Positions 38,540-47,342 of a stretch of 64,000 bases of DNA are shown here, piece by piece; position 1 is the first letter of the stretch; every line of letters starts with the position of its first letter. The notes under the pieces were generated by a model. It was not told the DNA's origin, ran no database searches, and saw only the letters and a list, made by a program, of their open reading frames with translations. Source of the stretch: Ideonella paludis. Lineage in GTDB: Bacteria > Pseudomonadota > Gammaproteobacteria > Burkholderiales > Burkholderiaceae_C. Location: the NCBI RefSeq assembly GCF_018069865.1, contig NZ_JAGQDG010000002.1, forward strand, positions 660,929-724,928, written 5' to 3'. The position numbers and the translations under genes are program-made.

Positions 38540-41118
38540 GCCGCTCACTGCGCCTCTTTGCCGAGCTGAGCTGGCCGGCGCTGCGTGACCAGGCCGGGCG
38601 CCAAGGGCTGGCCTTGTTGGCCATTGTCCTGGGCGTGGCCCTGGGCTTTGCCGTCCATGTGCTCAACAGCACCGCCTTGGCGGAGTTCTCCAGCGCCGCG
38701 ACCAGCCTGCAAGGCCAGCCCGATGTGGTGCTGCGCTCTGAGGCGGCCCTGGGCCTGCCCGAAGCCCTCTTGGCCAACTTGGCGGCAGACCCCCAAGTGC
38801 AGTGGGCCTCGCCCCGCCTGGACGGCCAAGCCTTGGCGCACGATGTGCAAGGCCAGGCCTTTGGCCTGCGCCTGGTGGGCTGGGACCTGCTACAAGGGGC
38901 CTCGCTCCACCCCGACTTGCTGCCGCAAGATCGTGCCGCAGACACCCTGCCCGCCAGCCCCCTGGCAGGGCTGGACCCGCAGATCATCTCGCTCAACCCT
39001 GCCGCCCAACAAAGGCTCGGCGGCCAGGCTCACACCTTGAGCCTGCGAGTCGCTCAGGCCGACACTGGCCAAGCGCAAAGCCACACCTTCAAGATCGGCC
39101 CCAGCCATCGGGCCGCTGGCTCCCCCTTAGCGGTCTTGGACATCGCAGCGGCCCAACTGGTGCTGGGCAAACTGGGCCGGCTCGACAGGATCGATGTGCG
39201 GCTGGCGGCGGGTGTGGACGCCGCGCAGTGGGCAGCCGCGCAGCGTTGGCCTGCTGGCGTCAGCGCGGCACCACCCCTGGATGAGGGCTCCCGCCTCAGC
39301 GAGATGACTCGGGCCTATCGGGTCAACCTCAGCTTGCTCTCGCTGATGGCCCTGTTCACGGGCAGCTTTTTGGTGTTCGCGGTGATGTCTTTGTCCGTGG
39401 CCCAGCGCTTGCCGCAGTGGGCCTTGCTGGGCGTGCTGGGCATGACGGGCGCCGAGCGGGCGCGCTTGGTGCTGCTAGAGGCCGCACTCTTGGGCGGCTT
39501 GGGCAGTGTGCTGGGTTTGGCCTTGGGCTGGGGGGTGGCGCAATGGGCTTTGCAGGCCTTGGGCGCCAATTTGGGCTTGGGCCATCTGTCTGCTGGCATG
39601 AGCGTGACGCAACTGCCTTGGGCCGCCGCCGGGCTGTTTGGGGGGCTGGGCTTGGCCTTGAGCCTGCTCAGTGCCGCCCTGCCCGCGCTGACGGTGAGGC
39701 GCCTGCCAGCGGCCCAGGTGCTCAAAGGCCTGGGCAGTGGCAGCGGCCCGTCCACCCCCCCTTGGCTGGGGCCGCTGCTGCTGCTCTTGGGCTTGGGCTT
39801 GGCGCTGCTGCCCCCACCGCCCAAGACCTGGCCGCTGGCGGGTGTCCCCCTGGCGGCCTATGCCGCCATGCTGTGCATGCTGCTGGGAGGCATCGCCACG
39901 GTGCCCACCGCCTTGCGGGCCGGCCTGGCCCTGCTGCGTGGCTGGCCCGGTGCAAAGCAGCAAGCCCTGGTCTTGCTGGTGGAGCAACGCGCCCGCGACC
40001 AAGCCGGCGAGGCCAGCCGGGCGCTGGCCGGGGTGCTGGTGAGCCTGAGTTTGTCGGTGGCCATGCTGGTAATGGTGGGCAGCTTCAGGGATTCACTCAC
40101 CCAGTGGCTGAACCAGATGTTGCCCGCCGACCTGTATCTGCGCTCCAGCCTGCAGGTCCAGCAAGGCAGCGCCAGCCTGTCGGCGCCCCTGCCACCGGCC
40201 TTCCTCGCGGCGCTGCAATCCAGCAGCGTCGTGCGGGCGTTCGAACCCCAGCGCAGTGACGAGGTGCAAATGGGCGGCCAGCGTTTTGCCTTGCTGGCCA
40301 AGAAGGTGGACGAAGCGCAATTGCCGCTGGCGCAAGCCCTGGCCACCGCCGAGACGCCATCCGGCCAGACGCCCATCTACATCAGCGAGGCCTTGCGAGA
40401 CAGCCTGCAGCTCCAAACCGGCGACTCAGTGGCGATGCGCCTGCGCTCTGAGCTGCCGCCGCTCCAGGGCTTTGTCCGCGGCGTTTGGCGCGACTACGCC
40501 CGCCAAAGCGGTGCCGTCTTGATGCCGCTCTCCGACTATCAAGCCTGGACCCAAGACCAGCGCATCAATGAGGTGAAAGTTTGGCTGGCCCCCGGCCAGA
40601 GCAGCGCCCAAGCGCAACAGGCCTTGCGCGCGCTGGCGGCGCAGCCAGACGACCTGGAGCTGGCGGACAGCCAAGAGCTGCGAGAGGTGTCGATGAAGAT
40701 TTTTGACCGCAGCTTTGCCGTGACCGTCTGGCTGCAGGCGGTGACCTTGGCTATTGGCGTGTTTGGCATCGCCGCCAGCCAGTCGGCCCAGGTGCTGGCG
40801 CGCAGGCGGGAGTTTGGCTTGCTGCTGCATTTGGGCTTGACCCGTGCGGGGGTCTTGCGCCTGCTGGCAGCGGAGTCGGCCTTGCTGTGCAGCGTGGGTT
40901 GCCTGGCCGGGCTGGGGCTGGGCCTGGGTTTGAGCGCCGTGCTGATCTGGGTGGTGAACCCCCAGAGCTTTCACTGGAGCATGGACATGAGCCTGCCTTG
41001 GCCGCGTCTGGGGGTCTTGCTGCTGACGGTGTTTGCCGCCGGCGTGCTATCGGCCCTGTTGGCCGCCCGCCAAGCCGCCAGCAAAGCGGCCGTGCAATCG
41101 GTGAAGGAGGACTGGTGA
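38530..41118 (+). CDS. ABC transporter permease, FtsX-like, two-domain
   Basis: 862 residues from a GTG start. Duplicated FtsX/MacB-type permease. An N-terminal helix (about 25-45) is followed by a large periplasmic domain, three helices (about 270-400), a central pair (about 410-460), a second N-terminal-type helix near 500, another periplasmic domain, and three final helices (about 735-850). Such proteins act as mechanotransmission or lipoprotein-releasing permeases. It is the partner of the upstream ATPase and overlaps the next gene by 4 bases (GTGA). Confidence 0.92.
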   Translation: MGLSRSLRLFAELSWPALRDQAGRQGLALLAIVLGVALGFAVHVLNSTALAEFSSAATSLQGQPDVVLRSEAALGLPEALLANLAADPQVQWASPRLDGQALAHDVQGQAFGLRLVGWDLLQGASLHPDLLPQDRAADTLPASPLAGLDPQIISLNPAAQQRLGGQAHTLSLRVAQADTGQAQSHTFKIGPSHRAAGSPLAVLDIAAAQLVLGKLGRLDRIDVRLAAGVDAAQWAAAQRWPAGVSAAPPLDEGSRLSEMTRAYRVNLSLLSLMALFTGSFLVFAVMSLSVAQRLPQWALLGVLGMTGAERARLVLLEAALLGGLGSVLGLALGWGVAQWALQALGANLGLGHLSAGMSVTQLPWAAAGLFGGLGLALSLLSAALPALTVRRLPAAQVLKGLGSGSGPSTPPWLGPLLLLLGLGLALLPPPPKTWPLAGVPLAAYAAMLCMLLGGIATVPTALRAGLALLRGWPGAKQQALVLLVEQRARDQAGEASRALAGVLVSLSLSVAMLVMVGSFRDSLTQWLNQMLPADLYLRSSLQVQQGSASLSAPLPPAFLAALQSSSVVRAFEPQRSDEVQMGGQRFALLAKKVDEAQLPLAQALATAETPSGQTPIYISEALRDSLQLQTGDSVAMRLRSELPPLQGFVRGVWRDYARQSGAVLMPLSDYQAWTQDQRINEVKVWLAPGQSSAQAQQALRALAAQPDDLELADSQELREVSMKIFDRSFAVTVWLQAVTLAIGVFGIAASQSAQVLARRREFGLLLHLGLTRAGVLRLLAAESALLCSVGCLAGLGLGLGLSAVLIWVVNPQSFHWSMDMSLPWPRLGVLLLTVFAAGVLSALLAARQAASKAAVQSVKEDW

Positions 41119-42251
41119 TCCCGCGTCGCAGCGTTTTGGCCTCGGCCGCTGTGCTCGGCGGCCCCGGCTGGGCGTGGGCCTCCAAGGCCCCAGGCTTGCA
41201 GTTCCCCCGCGACTTTGGCGCCCACCCCCAGACGCGCCTGGAATGGTGGTACTTGACCGGCATCCTGCACACCCCGTCGGACGCGGGCCGGCCGGACGCT
41301 CGACCAGCCTTTGGCTACCAACTCACCTTCTTTAGGGTGTTGGGCCCGGCCCCCGCAGACCACCCGAGCGCCCTGGCCGCGCGCCAAGTCTTGATTGGCC
41401 ATGTGGCCCTGAGTGACCTGCGCCAAGGCCGGCTGGTGCATGACCAGCGTCTCGCCCGCGCCTACCCCGGCGTGGCGCAGGCCCAAGAGGGAGACTGCCA
41501 TGTGCAGATGCGGGACTGGTGGCTGCGCCGCGAGGCTGGCGGGGACGGGGATGCAGCGGGCCTGAGCCGCTACAGGGCCCGCTTCCAGGGCCAAAGCCCG
41601 GGTCAAGCCTTCGGCTTAGACCTCACGCTGCAGTGCACACAGCCCGTTTTGCTGCAGGGCGAGAGGGGGCTCTCCCGCAAAGGCCCAGGTAAATACCAGT
41701 TCAGCCACTACACCAGCCAGGTACAAATGCGCACCCAAGCCACGCTGCGTTGGGGCGGGCAAGCGCAGCCCCTACAAGGCATGTCTTGGCTAGACCAGGA
41801 GTGGAGCGACCAGTTGCTGGGCTCAGCCAGTGCGCCTCAAGACGAAGCCGTGGGTTGGGACTGGGCGGGCCTCAACCTCTTGGACGGCAGTGCCCTGACA
41901 GTGTTTCGCCTGCGGCGGGCCGATGGCTCCGTGCTGTGGAGCGGCGGCAGTTGGCGCAATGCCCAGGGTGTGCTGCGCAACTTTGCGCCCAACGAACTGA
42001 GCATGCAGCCGCTGCGCCATTGGCGCAGCCCCAGCAGCAGCGCCAGCTACCCGGTGGAATGGTTGATCCGCTGCCCGGCCGGAACATTCAAGTTGAGCGC
42101 CCTGCTGGATGCCCAGGAGATCGACGCCCGCCTGAGCACCGGCATGCGCTACTGGGAAGGCGCCGCCCGCCTGACCCAGCCCAGCGGCGAGGGCCTGGGT
42201 TGGGGTTATCTGGAGATGACGGGCTATGCGGGGCGTATGCGGTTGGTGTGA
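41115..42251 (+). CDS. lipocalin-like CrtC/AttH-family exported protein
   Basis: 378 residues from GTG at 41115, overlapping the permease stop. A twin-arginine-type leader (IPRRSVLASAAVLGG, cleavage near WAWA) indicates export. The body fits the carotenoid 1,2-hydratase/AttH fold (two lipocalin-like barrels): FPRDFGAHPQTRLEWWYLTG, FGYQLTFFR, GMSWLDQEWSDQLLG, WDWAGLNLLDGSALTVFRLR and YWEGAARL. Despite the family name, a carotenoid role is unlikely here; with the ABC pair it probably handles a lipid-like substrate in the envelope. Confidence 0.88.
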   Translation: MIPRRSVLASAAVLGGPGWAWASKAPGLQFPRDFGAHPQTRLEWWYLTGILHTPSDAGRPDARPAFGYQLTFFRVLGPAPADHPSALAARQVLIGHVALSDLRQGRLVHDQRLARAYPGVAQAQEGDCHVQMRDWWLRREAGGDGDAAGLSRYRARFQGQSPGQAFGLDLTLQCTQPVLLQGERGLSRKGPGKYQFSHYTSQVQMRTQATLRWGGQAQPLQGMSWLDQEWSDQLLGSASAPQDEAVGWDWAGLNLLDGSALTVFRLRRADGSVLWSGGSWRNAQGVLRNFAPNELSMQPLRHWRSPSSSASYPVEWLIRCPAGTFKLSALLDAQEIDARLSTGMRYWEGAARLTQPSGEGLGWGYLEMTGYAGRMRLV

Positions 42252-42269
42252 GCGGCTGGGGTGAGCCGC
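42252..42269 (+). terminator. small hairpin between convergent genes
   Basis: GCGGCT-GGGGTG-AGCCGC directly after the CrtC/AttH-like stop. No T-run, so it is only a possible terminator. Confidence 0.35.
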
Positions 42270-42321
42270 AGAAGGCCGGGCGGCGGCCCATTCACTTGCA
42301 GCTGCACTGCCCCTGCTGAAC

Positions 42322-43686
42322 TTACAAGAGGCGGGCGAGCAGCGCGCCCTCAGAGGGCAAGCCCAGCGGCACCCACACCCGCACGGGGCTGCCCTGCGCC
42401 ACCTGCACCGGCTCATTGTCGAGGTTACGCATCTCGTTCAACTCCACCACACGGTTGCCGCTGGGGTGGATGACTTCAATGCGGTCGCCCACCGAGAACT
42501 TGTTCTTTGTTTCGACCTCGACCCAGCCGTCTTCCCGCACGCTGCGTACCTCGCCCACAAAGTGGCTGCGGTGCAGCTCAGAGTGGCCGCTGACGTAGTT
42601 TTGGTAGTCGTTGGCCGGGCGGCGCTCCAGCAAGCCACCGGTGTAGCCGCGGTTGGCCAAGCCTTCCAACTCCATCAACAACTCGGGGTTGAAGGGGCGG
42701 CCGGCCACCGCATCATCAATGGCGCGCCGATAGACCTGCGCCGTGCGGGCCACGTAGTAGAGGCTCTTGGTGCGGCCTTCGATCTTGAGCGAGTCGACGC
42801 CAATCTTGGCCAAGCGCTCGACATGCTCCACCGCGCGCAGGTCTTTGCTGTTCATGATGTAGGTGCCGTGCTCATCTTCCATGATGGGCATCAGCTCGCC
42901 GGGGCGGCCTTTTTCTTCCAGCAAATAGATGCGGTCGGCCGCTGGGTGGCGCTGGCCGCTGCCGCAGGTGGAGAAATTGCTCTCGGCCTCGGCTGCGGCC
43001 TCGCCAAAGTTGAAGTCGCTGTCCAGCTTGGCCACAGGAATGGCCTCGCCACTGGCTGAGTTTTCGGTGGCGGCTTGCGTGCCATATTCCCAGCGGCAGG
43101 CGTTGGTGCAGGTGCCTTGGTTGGGGTCGCGGCGGTTGAAGTAGCCGCTGAGCAAACAACGGCCCGAGTAGGCGATGCACAGCGCGCCGTGCACAAAAAC
43201 TTCCAACTCCATGTCGGGGCATTCGTTGCGAATGCCTTCGATCTCGTCCAGGCTCAACTCGCGCGAGAGGATGATGCGGCGCACCCCCAGCTTTTGCCAA
43301 AACTTCACCGTGGCCCAATTGGTGGTGTTGGCCTGCACCGAGAGGTGGATGTCCACTTCAGGCCACTTCTCGCGCACCTGCATGATGAGGCCGGGGTCGG
43401 CCATGATGAGCGCGTCGGGCTTCAGCGCAATCACCGGCTCAATGTCGCGCAGGTAGGTGCGAACCTTGTCGTTGTGGGCGATGAGGTTGCTGGTGACAAA
43501 GAACTTCTTGCCCCGCGCATGGGCCTCTTGAATGCCTTGGCCGATTTGCTCCAGGCGGAACTCGTTGTTCCGGGCGCGCAGCGAATAGCGGGGTTGGCCC
43601 GCGTACACGGCGTCGGCGCCAAAGTCATAGGCGGCCCGCATCTTGGCGAGTGAGCCGGCGGGCAGCAGCAGTTCTGGGGATTTCAT
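42322..43686 (-). CDS. trhP: U32-family tRNA hydroxylation protein (TrhP/YegQ-like)
   Basis: 454 residues from ATG at 43686. Peptidase U32 family: MKSPELLLPAGSLAKMRAAY, DAVYAGQPRYSLRARNNEF, and the signature VFVHGALCIAYSGRCLLSGY with the cysteines of the TC/NACRW segment. Proteins of this group (TrhP in E. coli, with RlhA as paralogue) hydroxylate uridine 34 in tRNA using prephenate-derived chemistry, with no proven peptidase action. The C-terminal beta-barrel (about 370-454) is usual. Its start overlaps the stop of the acyl-CoA synthetase by 4 bases. Confidence 0.9.
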   Translation of the reverse strand: MKSPELLLPAGSLAKMRAAYDFGADAVYAGQPRYSLRARNNEFRLEQIGQGIQEAHARGKKFFVTSNLIAHNDKVRTYLRDIEPVIALKPDALIMADPGLIMQVREKWPEVDIHLSVQANTTNWATVKFWQKLGVRRIILSRELSLDEIEGIRNECPDMELEVFVHGALCIAYSGRCLLSGYFNRRDPNQGTCTNACRWEYGTQAATENSASGEAIPVAKLDSDFNFGEAAAEAESNFSTCGSGQRHPAADRIYLLEEKGRPGELMPIMEDEHGTYIMNSKDLRAVEHVERLAKIGVDSLKIEGRTKSLYYVARTAQVYRRAIDDAVAGRPFNPELLMELEGLANRGYTGGLLERRPANDYQNYVSGHSELHRSHFVGEVRSVREDGWVEVETKNKFSVGDRIEVIHPSGNRVVELNEMRNLDNEPVQVAQGSPVRVWVPLGLPSEGALLARLL

Positions 43687-45254
43687 GGCGGCGATTGTCC
43701 CAAATCCGCGCCCACAGGGTCGGCCTGCAACCTCTCCCGCAGCGCGGTCTTCAGCACTTTGCCGTAGTTGTTCTTGGGCAAGCTCTGCACCCACACATAG
43801 CGCTTCGGGCGCTTGAAGCGCGCCAAATGGGCCACCACATGGGCGTCCAGCGCGGCCGCCGTTGGTGCAGAGGACCCGCGTGGCACCACGTAGGCGACCA
43901 CCGACTCGCCCCACTCCGCGTCGGGCGCGCCCACCACCGCAACCTCGGCCACAGCGGCGTGCTGCAGCAGCACCTCCTCGATCTCGCGCGGGTAAATGTT
44001 GGAACCACCGCTGATGATCAAGTCTTTGCTGCGGTCCTTCAGGGTCAGGTAGCCCGCTGCATCCAAGCAGCCCATGTCGCCCGTCCACAGCCAGCCCTCA
44101 CGCAGGGCGGCGGCAGTGGCTTCGGGGGCTTGCCAGTAGCTCGCCATCACGCTGTCGCCCGCCAGCAGCACTTCACCGACCTCGCCCACCGCCACTTCTT
44201 GGCCGTGCTCATCGGCCACCCGCACCCGGACGGTGGACTGCGCCCGCCCCACCGAGGCCAGGCGGGCGACATATTCCGGCTGCGAGGTGTCGCCCAAATC
44301 AGCCCGGCTCAGGGCCGTGCCCACCATGGGGCTCTCGCCCTGGCCGTAGATCTGCACAAAGCGCGGCCCCATCACCCTCAAAGCACGTTGAATGTCGGCG
44401 GCATACATGGGTGCGCCACCGTAGACAATGGTCTTGAAGCTCTGTGCAGCGACCTCAGGCCCCCAGCCCTGGGCCTCGGCATGGTCCACCAAGCGCTTGA
44501 CGATGGTCGGCGCGGCAAACAGCGAGAGCGGGCCGATGTGGCGGCCCAGGCTGAACAGTTCCGCCGCATCAAAACCGCCGGACAACGGCACCACATGCCG
44601 GGCCCCTGCCAAGAGATGCGGCAAAGCATAGAGCCCGGCGCCATGGGACATGGGCGCGGCATAGACGATGGCGTCCTGCGCCTGCACAGTGTCCACATCC
44701 ACAAAGTAGCCCAGCGCCATGGTTTGCAGGTTGCGGTGGGTGATCATCACGCCCTTGGGCCGGCCCGTCGTGCCGCTGGTGTAGAACAGCCAAGCGGTGT
44801 CGTTGGGCGCGCGCTGGGCCACAGGCAGGCTGGGCTCCGGCACGGCTTCCAGCATGGCCAGCATCGCTGGGCTGTCAACGTCAACCACGCGCTCCAAGCC
44901 TGCCCCTGCAGCCTCCCCTTCAGGCAGCGCGTCTCGGCTGACAAAGGCCCAGCGTGCCCCCGCGTTGTGGGCGATCCACTGCAGCTCTTTCGGGTGGAGC
45001 TTGGCGTTGACCGGCACCACCACGCCGCCCATCCACCACACGCCGAACAAAATTTCTAAATAGCGCGGGTGGTTGCGCATGAACAGGAGGACTCGGTCCC
45101 CGGGATTCAAACCTGCGGCGCGCAAGTGCTGGGCCAACGCCTTGGCGCGGGCCGCCCACTCGACGTAGGTCGCGGTGGGCTCGGGCCCTTCAAACAGCGC
45201 GGGACGCTCGGGCTGGGCTGCGGCCCAGCGAGCGAGATGGTGTGCGAGATTCAT
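43683..45254 (-). CDS. acyl-CoA synthetase (AMP-forming)
   Basis: 523 residues from ATG at 45254. ANL superfamily: the phosphate-binding P-loop LFYTSGTTGRPKGVMITH, YGQGESPM, the hinge LKDRSKDLIISGGSNIYPRE, and the catalytic Lys in KNNYGKVLKTALRE. Activates a fatty or aromatic acid to its CoA thioester; the substrate cannot be read. Divergent from the GbsR-type regulator, 127 bases away, whose operator lies between them and may control both directions. Confidence 0.92.
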   Translation of the reverse strand: MNLAHHLARWAAAQPERPALFEGPEPTATYVEWAARAKALAQHLRAAGLNPGDRVLLFMRNHPRYLEILFGVWWMGGVVVPVNAKLHPKELQWIAHNAGARWAFVSRDALPEGEAAGAGLERVVDVDSPAMLAMLEAVPEPSLPVAQRAPNDTAWLFYTSGTTGRPKGVMITHRNLQTMALGYFVDVDTVQAQDAIVYAAPMSHGAGLYALPHLLAGARHVVPLSGGFDAAELFSLGRHIGPLSLFAAPTIVKRLVDHAEAQGWGPEVAAQSFKTIVYGGAPMYAADIQRALRVMGPRFVQIYGQGESPMVGTALSRADLGDTSQPEYVARLASVGRAQSTVRVRVADEHGQEVAVGEVGEVLLAGDSVMASYWQAPEATAAALREGWLWTGDMGCLDAAGYLTLKDRSKDLIISGGSNIYPREIEEVLLQHAAVAEVAVVGAPDAEWGESVVAYVVPRGSSAPTAAALDAHVVAHLARFKRPKRYVWVQSLPKNNYGKVLKTALRERLQADPVGADLGQSPP

Positions 45255-45337
45255 GGCCCCGCAGCATAGGGGCTGGCAAGCCCCCACGCACTTGGGCGAA
45301 CTGCTGATCGCCCCGAGTGGCCCAAGATGTCGCATCA

Positions 45338-45357
45338 ATTTCTGTCTTGACAGAAAT
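45338..45357. promoter_or_regulatory. probable operator of the GbsR/MarR-type regulator (site 1)
   Basis: ATTTCTGTCTTGACAGAAAT, a perfect 9+2+9 inverted repeat 24 bases before the regulator ATG, in the gap divergent from the acyl-CoA synthetase. A related repeat lies before the next operon. Confidence 0.8.
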
Positions 45358-45381
45358 ATCGGACACCAGCATCATGGCGGC

Positions 45382-45909
45382 ATGGAACTTTCTGAGACCG
45401 CCCGCCGCTTCATCGTCCATTGGGGTGAGATGGGCACCGCTTGGGGCGTGAACCGCAGCGTGGCCCAAGTCCACGCCCTGCTCTACTTTCACGGCAAACC
45501 CTTGCATGCGGAAGAGATTGCCGACACCCTGTCCATCGCCCGCTCCAATGTCAGCACCAGCCTGAAGGAGCTGCAAAGCTGGAACTTAATCCGCGCGACT
45601 CAAGTCCTGGGCGACCGGCGCGATTACTTTGAGACCTCGCTGGATGTCTGGGAGTTGTTCCGCACCATCGTTCGCGAACGCAAAGAGCGCGAGTTCGACC
45701 CCACGGTGCGGGTGCTGAAGGACCTGGTGTCCCAGCCGGGCTTTGAGGCCGAACGTGCGGACACTCAAGACCGCGTCCGTGAGACCCTGCGCTTCATGGA
45801 AACGCTGGGCGCTTGGTCGGACGAGATGTTGCGGCTCTCACCTGGCACTTTGGAGAAGGTCTTGCGCATGGGGGCCAATGTCCAGAAGTTTGTGCGAGGG
45901 GACAATTAG
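45382..45909 (+). CDS. GbsR/MarR-family transcriptional regulator
   Basis: 175 residues. The ATG at 45382 gives MELSETARRFIVHWGEMGTAW. Winged helix-turn-helix in the middle (about 25-90): RSVAQVHALLYFHGKPLHAE, DTLSIARSNVSTSLKELQSW, and the wing GDRRDYFETSLDVWELF. A helical C-terminal part probably dimerises. GbsR-like proteins are often ligand-responsive repressors. The inverted repeats at 45338 and 45930 flank the gene and share half-site ATTTCTGT, so autoregulation plus control of the DCC operon is likely. Confidence 0.9.
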   Translation: MELSETARRFIVHWGEMGTAWGVNRSVAQVHALLYFHGKPLHAEEIADTLSIARSNVSTSLKELQSWNLIRATQVLGDRRDYFETSLDVWELFRTIVRERKEREFDPTVRVLKDLVSQPGFEAERADTQDRVRETLRFMETLGAWSDEMLRLSPGTLEKVLRMGANVQKFVRGDN

Positions 45910-45929
45910 TCCCCTTTTTTTGGCAGTTT

Positions 45930-45949
45930 ATTTCTGTTTTTACTGAAAT
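45930..45949. promoter_or_regulatory. probable operator (site 2, before the DCC operon)
   Basis: ATTTCTGTTTTTACTGAAAT, an imperfect repeat with the same ATTTCTGT left arm as site 1, 18 bases before the next ATG. Confidence 0.7.
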
Positions 45950-45966
45950 TTCAAACGGAGATGTCC

Positions 45967-46443
45967 ATGAACCCAGCGATCTATCCCCTGACCCTGTTCT
46001 ATGACGCTTCTTGCCCCTTGTGTGCCGCCGAGATGCACAACCTGATGCTGCGCAACACAGCAGGGCACCTGGCCTTTGTGGATGTGTCAGCCCCCGAGGT
46101 GCCCAGCCACATCGACGGCGTCAGCCGCGAGGCCATGATGACCGAGATCCACGCCCGCCAAGCCGATGGCGAGTGGGTCCGTGGCGTCGACGTGTTCCGT
46201 CTGGCCTATCAAGCCGCCGGCCTGCCTCAAGTCTCGAAGGTGCTGTCGTGGCCGCTGTTGGCCCCCATGGCCGATGCACTCTACCCTTGGGTCGCACGCA
46301 ACCGCCAACACATGCCCCAAGTGCTTTCGGGGCTGCTCTTTGGGCGAGCCCTCCGGCGGGCGGCCGCCCAGGTGCAGGCCCGGCAGTGTGCGGCGGGAGC
46401 CTGCAGCGCCACCCCCAATACCTCATCGGAGCAGGCGTCATGA
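45967..46443 (+). CDS. DCC-family (DUF393) thiol-disulfide oxidoreductase-like protein
   Basis: 158 residues from ATG at 45967; the ATG at 45961 directly abuts the CGGAG ribosome site, so the later start fits better. The family motif is LFYDASCPLCAAEM, with two cysteines in a CxxC active-site pattern on a thioredoxin-like fold, followed by FVDVSAPEV. The late region (PLLAPMADALYPWVARNR) fits DUF393. Electron partner unknown. It overlaps the epimerase start (ATGA), forming an operon of three. Confidence 0.88.
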   Translation: MNPAIYPLTLFYDASCPLCAAEMHNLMLRNTAGHLAFVDVSAPEVPSHIDGVSREAMMTEIHARQADGEWVRGVDVFRLAYQAAGLPQVSKVLSWPLLAPMADALYPWVARNRQHMPQVLSGLLFGRALRRAAAQVQARQCAAGACSATPNTSSEQAS

Positions 46444-47342
46444 ACATCCTGCTGTGCGGTGCCACGGGCTTCATCGGCCGCCGCATCCACCAAGCCTTTG
46501 TGCGGGCCGGGCACACGGTGCGAAGCCTGCATGAGCCCCTCAGCCCCGGGGTGCAGCCTCTGCGCTTCACTCAAGCCACCTGCCCCAGCCGCTGGCGCCC
46601 GTGGCTGGAAGGGATCGATGCCGTGGTCAATGCGGTGGGCGTGCTGCGGGACAGCCGCCGCACGCCGATGCAAGTGGTGCACACGCAAGCGCCCGTGGCG
46701 CTGTTTCAAGCGGCTGCTGACGCCGGTGTGCGCAGGGTGCTGCACATCTCTGCATTGGGGCTAGAGACCAACCCACGCCTTTATGCCCGCAGCAAGTTGG
46801 CCGCCGAAGCTGCTTTGCTGCGTCTGAACGACCGCGGCCTGCTCGATGGTGTGGTGCTGCAACCGAGCGTGGTGTTGGGGCCGCAGGGCGCCAGCACCCA
46901 ACTCTTCTTGCAGATGGCGCGTTGGCCATGCTTGGTGTTACCCAAATCAGCCTTCACGTGCCGCATTCAACCGGTGTGTGTGGACGACCTGGCCGAGGCC
47001 GTGCTGAAGCTGGCCAACCCGACTTGCGACGTGACGGGGCGCTTGGCCGTGGTCGGGGATCAAGCCATGACCCTCTCTGACTTCATTCAATCCTTGAGGC
47101 AGCAGAGAGGCCTGCGCCCAGCGCGGCATTGGGCCTTGCCAGATGCCCTGGCCTATTGGGGAGCCACGCTGGGGGACTGCCTGCCCTTCACCCCGTGGGG
47201 CCATGACACCCTCTCCTTGATGAGCCAAGACAACACCGCCGACAGCCGGCCGCTGGCCAAGCTTCTGGGCTACCCACCGCGCAGCGCCTCGGCCTTTTGG
47301 GGCACGCTCCCAGAGGCACACGACAGATGGCTCGCATCATGA
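46440..47342 (+). CDS. NAD(P)-binding epimerase-like protein (NDUFA9-like)
   Basis: 300 residues. Atypical short-chain dehydrogenase fold: MNILLCGATGFIGRRIHQAF, VVNAVGVLRD, VLHISALGLETNPRLYARSK with the Tyr-x-x-x-Lys pair, and LQPSVVLGPQGAS. The Y-S-K arrangement resembles the NDUFA9/complex I-associated epimerase group. It overlaps both neighbours, so it is part of the DCC-epimerase-DUF2269 operon. The substrate is unknown. Confidence 0.88.
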   Translation: MNILLCGATGFIGRRIHQAFVRAGHTVRSLHEPLSPGVQPLRFTQATCPSRWRPWLEGIDAVVNAVGVLRDSRRTPMQVVHTQAPVALFQAAADAGVRRVLHISALGLETNPRLYARSKLAAEAALLRLNDRGLLDGVVLQPSVVLGPQGASTQLFLQMARWPCLVLPKSAFTCRIQPVCVDDLAEAVLKLANPTCDVTGRLAVVGDQAMTLSDFIQSLRQQRGLRPARHWALPDALAYWGATLGDCLPFTPWGHDTLSLMSQDNTADSRPLAKLLGYPPRSASAFWGTLPEAHDRWLAS

